Origin: a virus
Strand: one strand, 5' to 3'
Virus record (IMG/VR): IMGVR_UViG_3300011420_000015
Coordinates: 1-45,060 of that record
Length of the DNA: 45,060 nucleotides
Below the pieces are notes generated by a model that made no database searches, had not been told where the DNA came from, and was given only the letters and a program-made list of their open reading frames with translations. This document shows, one piece after another, positions 6,929 through 14,459 of the stretch (position 1 is the first letter of the stretch; every line of letters starts with the position of its first letter). The position numbers were made by a program, and so were the translations under genes.

Positions 6929-7099
6929 CTACCAGCTTTGGACTGTTGTCCTAATGATGCAACTGGTCGAATTGATCGGGTTGTTCGTTGAGTTTTGGCA
7001 GTACTCCTTGACGTTCGGTTCCGCTGTGAAGTAAGCGAATCCAATTGACAAGAATACAAATCCTAAAATCACGGCAACCAAATCCGACAGAAAGCTCAT
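6929..7099 (-). CDS. Small membrane protein (56 aa)
   Basis: The minus strand gives MSFLSDLVAVILGFVFLSIG, then AYFTAEPNVKEYCQNSTNNP and a short tail with a second Cys. One transmembrane helix covers residues 5-25, with a hydrophilic outside part that may hold a disulfide. The ATG at 7099 follows AAGGAGA, and the promoter-like element at 7121-7149 stands directly in front. A perfect terminator follows, so this is a single-gene transcription unit. The function is unknown. Confidence 0.7.
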   Translation of the reverse strand: MSFLSDLVAVILGFVFLSIGFAYFTAEPNVKEYCQNSTNNPINSTSCIIRTTVQSW

Positions 7100-7120
7100 G
7101 GGTGTCTCCTTCGTAGTGGT

Positions 7121-7149
7121 CTCATTAGAAGGCGTGTAGAATTCGCGAC
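7121..7149 (-). promoter_or_regulatory. Phage promoter-like element, copy A
   Basis: On the minus strand the element reads GTCGC, 17 bases containing ACA at positions 8-10, then TAATGAG and ACC. The TCTAAT part fits a -10 box. It stands 22 bases before the start of the 56-residue gene. Five more copies with identical spacing occur between 17.1 and 19.9 kb. Confidence 0.75.
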
Positions 7150-7164
7150 GCGGACAAGGAAGGC

Positions 7165-7190
7165 CCCAGCTTCCCCCTCAATAAGCTGGG
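7165..7190 (-). terminator. Hairpin after the 170-aa secreted gene
   Basis: CCCAGCTT (7165-7172) pairs with AAGCTGGG (7183-7190) around a 10-base loop, 17 bases past the stop at 7207. The following minus-strand sequence (GCCTTCCTTGTCC) is only moderately U-rich. It separates the secreted-protein gene from promoter copy A. Confidence 0.6.
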
Positions 7191-7206
7191 ACCAACCTTG
7201 ACTACG

Positions 7207-7719
7207 TCAGCAAGCTTCGTAAGCCCATCCCTCAGGGTGTGCTCCGGCGCCGCCTGCTACTGCGCCCCAGGACTCGAAGATCGTCTGAGTGCCGCACTGG
7301 GCGGTGTGAAGGAAGCCGTAAAGGACCCAGTAGGCGCCCTTCCCGTGTGATCGGTTCGGCCACCACGTCTTCGTCTCCGTGGATGTCAACGAGACGTTAA
7401 CCTTCTCCCATAGTGTGGCACCATTCGAGCCCTTGAGGGTAATGTTGAACGCGGTGCCAGGCGTCATGTTTCCGCATCCCAGATCGCACTTGACTCGGAT
7501 TCGATCAGTCACGTATGTTCCGTGACCGTCCACCGCGACGGAGAGTTTGGAGTAGGTGCCTGCGTCAGGACCCTCATGAAAGGTCTGCAAAACACTGGCC
7601 GCTGCCAGAGTGGCAGCCGCTGGGCCGGTTCCCGGATCGGGATCAGCCTGCGCGGATACGGTGGTGAGTCCACCACAGATGAAAAGAGCCGCAAGCAGCC
7701 CAATGATTCTGGTGTACAT
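7207..7719 (-). CDS. Secreted protein of unknown function (170 aa)
   Basis: The N-terminus MYTRIIGLLAALFICGGLTT with a VSAQADP cleavage region is a clear Sec signal peptide. The mature domain is rich in Thr, Gly and Trp and contains paired Cys residues (VKCDLGCGNM and TAQCGTQ, plus a C-terminal Cys), consistent with a disulfide-stabilised beta fold. It resembles small exported actinobacterial proteins, but I cannot name a family. AAGGAGGAAAG precedes the ATG at 7719. A role at the cell envelope is likely; lysis or receptor masking is conjecture. Confidence 0.75.
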   Translation of the reverse strand: MYTRIIGLLAALFICGGLTTVSAQADPDPGTGPAAATLAAASVLQTFHEGPDAGTYSKLSVAVDGHGTYVTDRIRVKCDLGCGNMTPGTAFNITLKGSNGATLWEKVNVSLTSTETKTWWPNRSHGKGAYWVLYGFLHTAQCGTQTIFESWGAVAGGAGAHPEGWAYEAC

Positions 7720-7732
7720 CTTTCCTCCTTGA

Positions 7733-8071
7733 TTAGTGAACCGTGATTACGAGGTAGGCCCCGTAGACCAATCGTCCCTTGTTGTACCAGACGATCATCT
7801 TCGCAACCTCCGCGTTGGGATGACCAGCGAGCTGGTACACCCTTTTGTGAGGATGTCCCGGGACTCGCTGACCTGGACCGTCCAGAATCTCCCGGGCCTT
7901 CTTCGCCGGCATTGGCACCTCCAGCTGGGCGTACTCACTCGGTGTGACGAGCGGGTCCTTGTAGTCGATAGCTGGTACCCCGGCAGCCGTGCACTTTGGA
8001 ATGAAGACCAAAGCGGCGATGAAGATGAAACCGGCAGCGAGCATGCACAGGATCTTCACCCCGCTCTTCAT
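7733..8071 (-). CDS. Membrane-anchored or exported protein (112 aa)
   Basis: MKSGVKILCMLAAGFIFIAALVF forms one N-terminal hydrophobic helix, followed by PKCTAAGVPAID. It may be an uncleaved anchor or a signal peptide. The remaining 80 residues are soluble and contain two conserved-looking Gly-His-Pro pieces (VPGHPHKRVYQLAGHPNAEV) and a beta-rich end. The ATG at 8071 overlaps the stop of the upstream gene (ATGA). No family is recognised; the context is a run of envelope proteins. Confidence 0.7.
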   Translation of the reverse strand: MKSGVKILCMLAAGFIFIAALVFIPKCTAAGVPAIDYKDPLVTPSEYAQLEVPMPAKKAREILDGPGQRVPGHPHKRVYQLAGHPNAEVAKMIVWYNKGRLVYGAYLVITVH

Positions 8072-8610
8072 GACTGCTCGATCTCGTACTTGTACTCGCC
8101 CTTGGCGTTCTCGGCGATCACAGCGGCCTGCCCGGTAGGATCGACCACAACCGTCTCGGTCACGGTCGTCTCCGGGCTCTCAGCCGCCTCCTTGTCGGAA
8201 ACGAACTGCCCGTCCACGGCGCTGCGGTTGACCTGGTGCTGAGTCGCAACGGTCTTGGGGGTAGCACCGCCGTTCCTCGGCTTGTCGTCCGTGTGGATCT
8301 TGACGGGACGCTCACCCTGGAAGCAGGCCTCGAAAGTTCGATCGAAGGCCTTGGGGGTGTAGATCTTGAAACCCCGGTTGGCGTAGAGGATCCAGTCGCC
8401 GACGAAGGCCTGCCTCTGGCGGTCGTTCATGGGCTGCTGGGTCTCGACCTGAATCCAGGTCTGAACGGGCTTGTGGAGCTGCTCAGCGATGCCCGGGTCG
8501 GTGGAGACGACATTGCCCTTACACCACTGGGCGACGCTCTCCATGTTCTCCTCGGTGACCTGCACTGCGTCCACGAGGAAGGGCTTGCGCTGGAACTTTT
8601 CGGTCTTCAT
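8068..8610 (-). CDS. Conserved phage protein, PGDYG-like (180 aa)
   Basis: The first 95 residues (KPFLVDAVQVTEEN ... VGDWILYANRGFKIYTPKAF) match a small domain common in phages in which a GDW/GDY turn is followed by a TPxxF segment. The C-terminal 80 residues are acidic and Thr/Val-rich, probably disordered. No enzymatic role is known. The start at 8610 is an ATG with a weak ribosome site (GGCAG). The 84 bases upstream hold only a GC-rich hairpin at 8670-8687 and no clear promoter. Confidence 0.7.
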   Translation of the reverse strand: MKTEKFQRKPFLVDAVQVTEENMESVAQWCKGNVVSTDPGIAEQLHKPVQTWIQVETQQPMNDRQRQAFVGDWILYANRGFKIYTPKAFDRTFEACFQGERPVKIHTDDKPRNGGATPKTVATQHQVNRSAVDGQFVSDKEAAESPETTVTETVVVDPTGQAAVIAENAKGEYKYEIEQS

Positions 8611-8669
8611 TTTGGTTGCTGCCTTTCGGTTTTTGTTTGGGTTGGATGTATTCAGTTGTTGAGCTGGAC

Positions 8670-8687
8670 GGGGGGCCCGAGCCCCCC
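8670..8687 (-). terminator. GC-rich hairpin between small genes
   Basis: GGGGGGC and GCCCCCC form a perfect 7-bp stem with a CCGA loop, 8 bases past the stop at 8695. No U-run follows on the minus strand. It may act as a weak or factor-dependent terminator or as an RNA-stabilising 3' structure. Confidence 0.5.
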
Positions 8688-8694
8688 TACGAGG

Positions 8695-8832
8695 TCACAT
8701 TCCGGGCTTGTTCGGGGCCGAGCTGTCGTAGTTCGGCCTCTTGCTGGAGTCACCATCACACTTGAAGATGACTCCATCTCTCTGCTCGAGATGCCCCTCG
8801 TGGTCGTGCGGAAGACCGCATTCAGCGGGCAC
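8695..8832 (-). CDS. Small Cys/His protein (45 aa)
   Basis: From a GTG at 8832 the minus strand encodes a 45-residue protein containing PAECGLPHDHEGHLE and VIFKCDGD. The C-x4-H-x-H ... C spacing could bind zinc. GGAGGT lies eight bases before the GTG, inside the end of the upstream gene, and the two genes overlap by 11 bases. The longer reading in this frame is the shadow of the membrane-protein gene and is not credible. Confidence 0.62.
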   Translation of the reverse strand: MPAECGLPHDHEGHLEQRDGVIFKCDGDSSKRPNYDSSAPNKPGM

Positions 8833-9202
8833 TGGTCTTGACCTCCACCTTCCTCTGCGACTTCCTGTCGAGGACCTGGAGAATGCCGGCGACGCCCACC
8901 AGACCGGCAGCCACGACGGCACCGACCCGGAAGTTCATCTTCTGCTTCTCCTTCTCCTCGGCCAGCTCCTCCGGCGTCAGGGGCTGCTCGATAAGCTCGA
9001 TGCGCTCCCTGTGCACGGTGACCTTGACGTACTGACCATCTTCCGAAGGCTCCCGGTCCGTGTAGTCGTTCAAGGTCACTCCCACAATCGCGTTGTCCTT
9101 GTGAAACCGAGGGCTCGGCTCCGGCAGATTCCGCACCGTCGGCTTGGGGTTGAGTAGGTTGGTGCCCAAAGAGAGCACATCCCGAGCAAGCTTCTCGTCC
9201 AT
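8822..9202 (-). CDS. Single-span membrane protein (126 aa)
   Basis: This protein has a soluble N-terminal part of about 88 residues, a Glu-rich helix (TPEELAEEKEKQKM), one transmembrane segment (VGAVVAAGLVGVAGILQVL, about 94-112) and a short basic tail. The layout is typical of phage inner-membrane proteins of unknown function. AGGAGATCTAG precedes the ATG at 9202. It lies among replication partners upstream and secreted proteins downstream. Confidence 0.72.
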   Translation of the reverse strand: MDEKLARDVLSLGTNLLNPKPTVRNLPEPSPRFHKDNAIVGVTLNDYTDREPSEDGQYVKVTVHRERIELIEQPLTPEELAEEKEKQKMNFRVGAVVAAGLVGVAGILQVLDRKSQRKVEVKTSAR

Positions 9203-9211
9203 CTAGATCTC

Positions 9212-9409
9212 CTAGTTGTTCGTGCTGTCCCACAGCTCGAGAGCGTGGTCGTGAAGGCCATCGTCCATGTCGGCTCCGATGGCCCGTTGCAGATGCTCTC
9301 GCACCATGTTGTTGGCGGCCTTCTTGGCTTTCTCCACCGATTCAGTGGAGCCACCCGAGAAGGGCGTGTCGCACCTAGGGCAGTACGACGTGGCGTTGTA
9401 GAGGGTCAC
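9212..9409 (-). CDS. Small CPRC-containing protein (65 aa)
   Basis: MTLYNATSYCPRCDTPFSGG carries one CxxC pair, then a helical region (TESVEKAKKAANNMVREHLQ) and a His-containing end (GLHDHALELW). A single CxxC plus His residues could make a zinc knuckle. The GTG at 9409 overlaps the preceding TGA as GTGA; AGGAGG lies upstream at a rather long spacing. No known function. Confidence 0.68.
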   Translation of the reverse strand: MTLYNATSYCPRCDTPFSGGSTESVEKAKKAANNMVREHLQRAIGADMDDGLHDHALELWDSTNN

Positions 9410-9924
9410 TCGATCGACTCCTCCTGAGGACTAAGGTCCCCGTTGGCGAGCAGATTTGCGTACTTCTGCTCGAGGTAGTCCTCGTTGATCCAGACGAACA
9501 TCGTCTTGAGGTACGCCGAGACTCCACGCTTCTCCATGGCGGTGCCCTCATGCATCACCCAGTTGAACGGGTTGACGATGAAGTCCACCTTTGCCATGTC
9601 GACGTAGTCGAGCGTCTCTACCTCCTTGAGACCAACCTCGTTGCGATTGGTCGAGGAGATGAGAACGATCCGCGGTGGCTTGATCTTGTAGCTCACCGTC
9701 ACCTGCAGATGGGCCTGCGGTGGGGTGTTCGGGTCGTCGTCCTCACGCTTCTTGAGGTACTTGACGTTCCACCCGTCGGACTCCAGCTGTGCTGCCAGCT
9801 CGGGCACAAGGAGGACGTGGAAGGACCTCTCGCCCTCCCGGTTGTACATCCCCTCCTCACCCTTGAAGTTTTTGAAGATGAGTCTCGCGTCCTCGAACAG
9901 GACGGTGTCCTCAACTCGTGGCAT
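9406..9924 (-). CDS. Conserved phage protein, possible ssDNA-binding protein
   Basis: This 172-residue protein has segments widely conserved in actinobacteriophage replication regions: LIFKNFKGEEGMYNREGERS, DGWNVKYLKKREDDD, PPRIVLISS and VDMAKVDFIVNPFNW. The beta-rich layout and position beside the replicative polymerase fit an OB-fold single-strand binding or replication accessory protein. That function is inference from context and remembered similarity. The ATG at 9924 has GAGGAGA upstream. Its stop overlaps the next GTG. Confidence 0.7.
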   Translation of the reverse strand: MPRVEDTVLFEDARLIFKNFKGEEGMYNREGERSFHVLLVPELAAQLESDGWNVKYLKKREDDDPNTPPQAHLQVTVSYKIKPPRIVLISSTNRNEVGLKEVETLDYVDMAKVDFIVNPFNWVMHEGTAMEKRGVSAYLKTMFVWINEDYLEQKYANLLANGDLSPQEESIE

Positions 9925-10108
9925 CGGTGGTCTCCTCTCGAACGGTCTCGCTGATGTCGCCCACGGAGAAGGTCACCATCGGGTGGCCCTCCTCGAAGGT
10001 GTTTCTGGTGAGGGTGGCAACCGCGTCCACAACCTCATCGACGGTGTCGAATTCCGCCGAGCTGTCGCCGGCCCCATGAAGGGCGACGTACAACAGATAC
10101 TTACCCAC
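9911..10108 (-). CDS. Small conserved replication-region protein (65 aa)
   Basis: Starting at the GTG at 10108 the product begins MGKYLLYVALHGAGDSSAEF and is an acidic alpha/beta mini-protein. AGGAG lies five bases before this GTG, and the gene begins 8 bases after the polymerase stop, so I reject the longer reading that runs back into the polymerase. It overlaps the next start by 14 bases. Coupling to the polymerase and the possible ssDNA-binding protein suggests a replication accessory role. No family is recognised. Confidence 0.65.
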   Translation of the reverse strand: MGKYLLYVALHGAGDSSAEFDTVDEVVDAVATLTRNTFEEGHPMVTFSVGDISETVREETTDATS

Positions 10109-10116
10109 AACTTCTC

Positions 10117-13100
10117 CTAACTGACGAACTCCTCGAAGGAGCCGTATTTCTCGATGGACTTCTTGGCTTCCTCTGCGAGGCCTTCGAAGTAATTCATGTT
10201 GACGCAATTCATACCCTTGGCTTCCGCCATCTCAGACGGCAACCAGAGGTAGTTGGAGGTGCCGGTGACCTTGTAGTGCTTTCCGTCCTTGACTCGGTAC
10301 AGAACCGCACCGCCTTCGCCCTCCTTTACGGGGACGAATTTTCCGACTCGTCCGACAAAGACCATGCGGTCTGTGATCGGATGCTCCGTAGCCATCGGAG
10401 TGTCATACTCGAAGTCCAGGTACATGGAACCCTGGGTAACCTGCTTGGTCTCACACAGGTCATCGAATGTGACTACCTCTTGAGAGAACAACGTCTTGAA
10501 CACGTATGGGTGCTGGAACTCCGCACCTGTCGCTGTCCATTGACCGGCCTCTCTAGCGATGTACTGCGCCTTGTCGATCAGGCAGAACTTCTCGTACGTT
10601 GTCTCGTGCTCGAAGTTGTAGCCGTACTTTGCACCGAAGTTGACGACCTCGTCGATGTCTTCCTGAGTTGCACCCGGGAGTTTGATGGAGTCCGTCTTGA
10701 TGTGAGCGACGGTGAGACCCTTCTCCTGGCACGCATGCTTCAAGTCGATCATGAAGAGAGCGCCCCGCTTGGCAACGATGTTGTCGCGGTTGCGGATGTC
10801 ACGGAATGCGTTGTCGAACCTTGCCGACGTGAGTCCGTAGACGATGTTGATGATGATCTTCAGTGCATAAGCCAATGCATCGGCATCGGCGGTGTCCTGA
10901 AGGAAGGGCGCAAGCTTGCCCCCAAACATGCTTCTCGCTGAGTCAAAGTCCTTGCGCTTGATCGCGATCCGAGCATCCATGAGGGCACGGAAGTTCGGTG
11001 TGTACTCGCCGAAAAGATTGAGTTGAACAATCGACGTAGGATGCATGCTAGTCGCGTCAAGCACCGGCACATTTTCGTAAATGCCCGGCTCAGCGTGGAC
11101 ATAGCCTCCTTCAGACGGATCTTCTCCTCGGTACTGAGACTTTCCAGCGTCGAAGACATAGCCCTCGAATTCCTCCTTCAGATTGGTGTAGATGAAGCTC
11201 GCCTGCGGGTTCTTGTCGTTCCCGAAGATGATCTTCGCTGCGTGTCGAGCAGTGGTGTCGTTGACGGTGAGACCCGAAAGCTCAGCAAGAATCTGTCGAG
11301 CGATGAAGTCCTGCTTTCGTGCTTCGTGCGTGGCCTCGGTGGAAGTCACGTCATTGCAGCAGTAATCGACAACGGTGTCCCACAATTCCTCCGGAACCGG
11401 CTGGTCCCAAGGGATGTCGAGTTCCTTGTGGGGGAGACCCAACACGATCTGCCACATCTTGAGACTCTGCTTGATCGAAGCGTAATCGTAGATGTCGGTG
11501 TAACTGACGCTGTACGCATTGCCGAACATCGCGTTGCGGTCCTTGTCCACGATGATCTTCTGGCTGAGTTCGAACAGATCCGCAATTGAGTAGCCCATCG
11601 ACGCTGCGTAGATGATGTGGTTGTCATAACGACGACAGTTGTATCCCACCAACTTGAGCTTCAGTAGACCCTGAACCTCCAGCGCAGACGGATTGATCAA
11701 CTTCACGATCTCGGTTTCGCCGGCGTACTTGTAGCAGATGACGAAGAGGTTCGGGTAAACCTCGATGTCGAAGAAGACCAGACGGTCGTCCTTGACGAAT
11801 GCGTCAACGCCCTCGGATTGATCCAAGGATGCCCCGGCTTCGCCTTCGGACTTGAACTTCATCGACTGAACGATCTTCAAACAGTTGAAGGATTGGTTGG
11901 TGCTGTTGAGCGCGAACGCCATGATTGGCGAACGCATGTCAGTCAGGTCGTACTCGTACTCCTTCTTCTCGTACGCCTCGTCCAGGAGATGCTTGATGAA
12001 GTCGATACTCGGCTTCGTTCCTGGGTGAATCTCCTTTCGGAGGTTGCGAGCGATGAGAGCGCGAAGCCCAACCTCGCTCTTGATCGTCTGGTCATCTAGC
12101 ACCTTCTTCTCCTTCTTGGGCAACGATCCGTCGTGGATTGTTGCAATAGGAATGTTGTTGCAATGGGAGAGCCGTCGGCGAAGTGCAGCGTCACCCAGCA
12201 GCGTCTTGACCTCAATTCCATTACTGTGATGGACTGCAAGCTCGGAAACGTCTCCTTCATAAAGATAGTGAAGGTGCACACCTGCTCCACCTTTGCTGAG
12301 CTCAGCGTAAGTAGGGGGCCATGACGAAGCCGCCTGTAGATTTTCTTCAAGTGACTTCTCACCCTTCTCATCTTTGAGATCGAAATCGATAACGACCATC
12401 TTCTCCGGCACCTTCACGTAGTGAATTTTGCTGGTGTCCAGATCCTTGAGCGTGGTGGTAACGTTCACCCACTTGTGCTCTGGCCGATCGACTCCCATCT
12501 TTTCGTCGTAGATCTCATACTGAGCCGGCCAGTCAGCAGCCAACTCGTCGAAGAAGGAGTGTGTTTCCTCGATTACCAAAGAGAACACCTTCTCCTTCCT
12601 TGCACGAGACTTGAATCGGCTTGCGTTGAATCCGGAGTAGAAACTCCGAACCTGCTGGCCGTTGAACTCCCCGCGGTCCTTGAACTCGTCGAAGTAGTTT
12701 CGCAACTCTTCTCGGAACTTGTACTGCGGTAATTTTCGGTCGATCCCCGTGTCATCGCAGAACTCCTTGTACAGGTTGTATGCCTGCGACAAGGTGGTGC
12801 TGTTCTGATCCTTGAAGATGTCGTAGTTTGCCTCGATGAAGTTGAAGAACACATCGGTCTGCAGCATCATTTCGAGAGGCCGGTAACCGTTGTAGTAGTT
12901 CTTCCCCATATCTCGGTAGACGTCCAGACAATGCTGGGCAATTGCACCGAGTTCGAAGTCGATCCTCGACATCAACGTGTTGTAGTGATTCGACGGGATG
13001 ATCACACCCGTTGGGTGTACGTCGATGAGTCGTCGGATGATTCCCGATTTCGCATCTGTGATCTTGACTGGTTGATTCGTGCCCATGAACATGAAGCAAG

Positions 13101-13905
13101 ACGGACTGAAGTCGTAACCCGATTTGTACTTCTCGTTCATGCGCATTGGCTCATGGGCAACGATCGAGTTCAGACGAGTGTTGTCCTCGATCTTTGACAA
13201 GTCACCATCATGCTGGATCGCAACCAAGGGGTTGTCCTTGAATGCTTCCGTGGCGAATGTGCCGTTGTTACTGCCCAGAGCCTTAGCGTCGAAGGTCGTT
13301 GTGTAACCCTCGAACAGTTTCTGGATGATCCCCAGGATTGTCGATTTGCCGGTCCCAGCAGGCCCGTACAGAACCAAGAACTTCTGGATCCGCTTGGCAT
13401 CTCCGCTGACAACCGCACCAATCGCCCATTCGATCTTTGCCCTTTCTTCTACGCTGTAGAGCGTCCCGACAAGCTCGTCCCAGGCACTGTAGTCACCTGG
13501 TTCGAGAGCATAAGGCAGACGGCGACTAACGTGATCGGACTTCTTCACCGGTGTGTTGGCGAAGGTCAAATTCATGTCCAACTGATGTGCGTTGTCACTG
13601 ATGTTCTGCACAAAGCTTCGAAAGTTCTTCCAGCCTTGGTTGCCGAACGACGAGAGGTACTTGACGTTGTACTCGGCGCCGGTCTTCTGTCGAGCCTCGT
13701 TAGCGTAACGCTTCAAATGCGCGTCCACGATACGCTGAACGGCGTACTCGTCTGTCGACCAGAGGTTTGCCTCTTCGTCCCAAACAGCGTAAAAGCCACG
13801 ACCGCGAACCATGAGGTCCTTTGACCGCCCAACTACGAAATCTGGAAACATGTTCTCCAGGGGCTCACCCTTCACCTCTTTCGTACAAATCCGATAGAAA
13901 TCCAT
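10117..13905 (-). CDS. SF3 helicase - AEP primase - exonuclease/DNA polymerase fusion
   Basis: This single 1262-residue frame carries a whole replication set. Residues 1-150 are uncharacterised. A D5/SF3-like helicase follows, with Walker A GPAGTGKS at 181-188 and HDGD, MRMNEKYKSGYDF and MGTNQP downstream. An AEP-type primase core comes next: DFD at 507-509, GVHLHY at 542-547, and EVK at 565-567. Then comes a DEDDy proofreading exonuclease (D713/E715, N756...D761, Y848...D852). The polymerase is family-B-like, with motif A VLDATSMHPTS (D950), motif B K1016...N1020...YG and motif C IKTDS (D1072). Motif C lacks the first Asp of the usual DTDS. ATG at 13905 has GAGGAGGG upstream. No intein or frameshift is seen. 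Confidence 0.88.
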   Translation of the reverse strand: MDFYRICTKEVKGEPLENMFPDFVVGRSKDLMVRGRGFYAVWDEEANLWSTDEYAVQRIVDAHLKRYANEARQKTGAEYNVKYLSSFGNQGWKNFRSFVQNISDNAHQLDMNLTFANTPVKKSDHVSRRLPYALEPGDYSAWDELVGTLYSVEERAKIEWAIGAVVSGDAKRIQKFLVLYGPAGTGKSTILGIIQKLFEGYTTTFDAKALGSNNGTFATEAFKDNPLVAIQHDGDLSKIEDNTRLNSIVAHEPMRMNEKYKSGYDFSPSCFMFMGTNQPVKITDAKSGIIRRLIDVHPTGVIIPSNHYNTLMSRIDFELGAIAQHCLDVYRDMGKNYYNGYRPLEMMLQTDVFFNFIEANYDIFKDQNSTTLSQAYNLYKEFCDDTGIDRKLPQYKFREELRNYFDEFKDRGEFNGQQVRSFYSGFNASRFKSRARKEKVFSLVIEETHSFFDELAADWPAQYEIYDEKMGVDRPEHKWVNVTTTLKDLDTSKIHYVKVPEKMVVIDFDLKDEKGEKSLEENLQAASSWPPTYAELSKGGAGVHLHYLYEGDVSELAVHHSNGIEVKTLLGDAALRRRLSHCNNIPIATIHDGSLPKKEKKVLDDQTIKSEVGLRALIARNLRKEIHPGTKPSIDFIKHLLDEAYEKKEYEYDLTDMRSPIMAFALNSTNQSFNCLKIVQSMKFKSEGEAGASLDQSEGVDAFVKDDRLVFFDIEVYPNLFVICYKYAGETEIVKLINPSALEVQGLLKLKLVGYNCRRYDNHIIYAASMGYSIADLFELSQKIIVDKDRNAMFGNAYSVSYTDIYDYASIKQSLKMWQIVLGLPHKELDIPWDQPVPEELWDTVVDYCCNDVTSTEATHEARKQDFIARQILAELSGLTVNDTTARHAAKIIFGNDKNPQASFIYTNLKEEFEGYVFDAGKSQYRGEDPSEGGYVHAEPGIYENVPVLDATSMHPTSIVQLNLFGEYTPNFRALMDARIAIKRKDFDSARSMFGGKLAPFLQDTADADALAYALKIIINIVYGLTSARFDNAFRDIRNRDNIVAKRGALFMIDLKHACQEKGLTVAHIKTDSIKLPGATQEDIDEVVNFGAKYGYNFEHETTYEKFCLIDKAQYIAREAGQWTATGAEFQHPYVFKTLFSQEVVTFDDLCETKQVTQGSMYLDFEYDTPMATEHPITDRMVFVGRVGKFVPVKEGEGGAVLYRVKDGKHYKVTGTSNYLWLPSEMAEAKGMNCVNMNYFEGLAEEAKKSIEKYGSFEEFVS

Positions 13906-13919
13906 CTACCCTCCTCTCA

Positions 13920-14459
13920 TCAACTTTGGTTTTCGTGCAAGTACATGCTCATCTGATACCAGATTTCTACATGCCGTTGGTCAACGGTAGGATCTTTAAG
14001 CGGAAACAACCCCCCTTGACCGTCCGGGCGGTAAAGTCGATAGATGAGCTTTTCGAGGATCTCATCAACGTCTTTGATGAAACCGTCGTAATTCGAATCC
14101 GTGAAATCTTCCAGCCCTAGATTTCGCAAAAGGAACCAGAACCAGTCAACCGCCTTACCATCAGCTTCGAAAGCAAGACGGTGACTGAGTGCTAGAAGCA
14201 TCTCGAAGACTGAGCACCCCATTTTCATCCAACTCGCGTCCACTTTGTCCAACTGGGATTCAGCAACGAAGAGCCAGCGAAGCTGAACCCCGTCGATCAC
14301 CCGGTTGTCGTCGTTGGGAACAAGCCAAACAAACTCCTTGGAGTACAACTGCCTAAGAAGCTTCCAATGCGTCTTGGCCCTGTTGGTTCCCGCCCTACCT
14401 ACTTGGCGATACAACCACTGGAAGTACAGTTCATCGAGGGGTTCCTCGACGGCCTGCAT
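13920..14459 (-). CDS. Conserved phage protein of unknown function (179 aa)
   Basis: This protein is rich in aromatic residues and contains ELYFQWLYRQVG, EFVWLVPNDDNRVIDG, CSVFEMLLALSHRLAFE and DWFWFLLRNLGL. From memory this pattern is conserved among phages that carry a similar polymerase region, with no assigned role. It is helical and soluble, with no membrane segment. The ATG at 14459 overlaps the preceding TGA by one base; a GTG four codons upstream is possible. It lies directly before the replication fusion gene. Confidence 0.72.
   Translation of the reverse strand: MQAVEEPLDELYFQWLYRQVGRAGTNRAKTHWKLLRQLYSKEFVWLVPNDDNRVIDGVQLRWLFVAESQLDKVDASWMKMGCSVFEMLLALSHRLAFEADGKAVDWFWFLLRNLGLEDFTDSNYDGFIKDVDEILEKLIYRLYRPDGQGGLFPLKDPTVDQRHVEIWYQMSMYLHENQS

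Noticed and set aside
8652-9233. 193-codon minus-strand frame
   Set aside because: It is an out-of-frame shadow of the 126-residue membrane protein and the small Cys/His protein, both with good ribosome sites.
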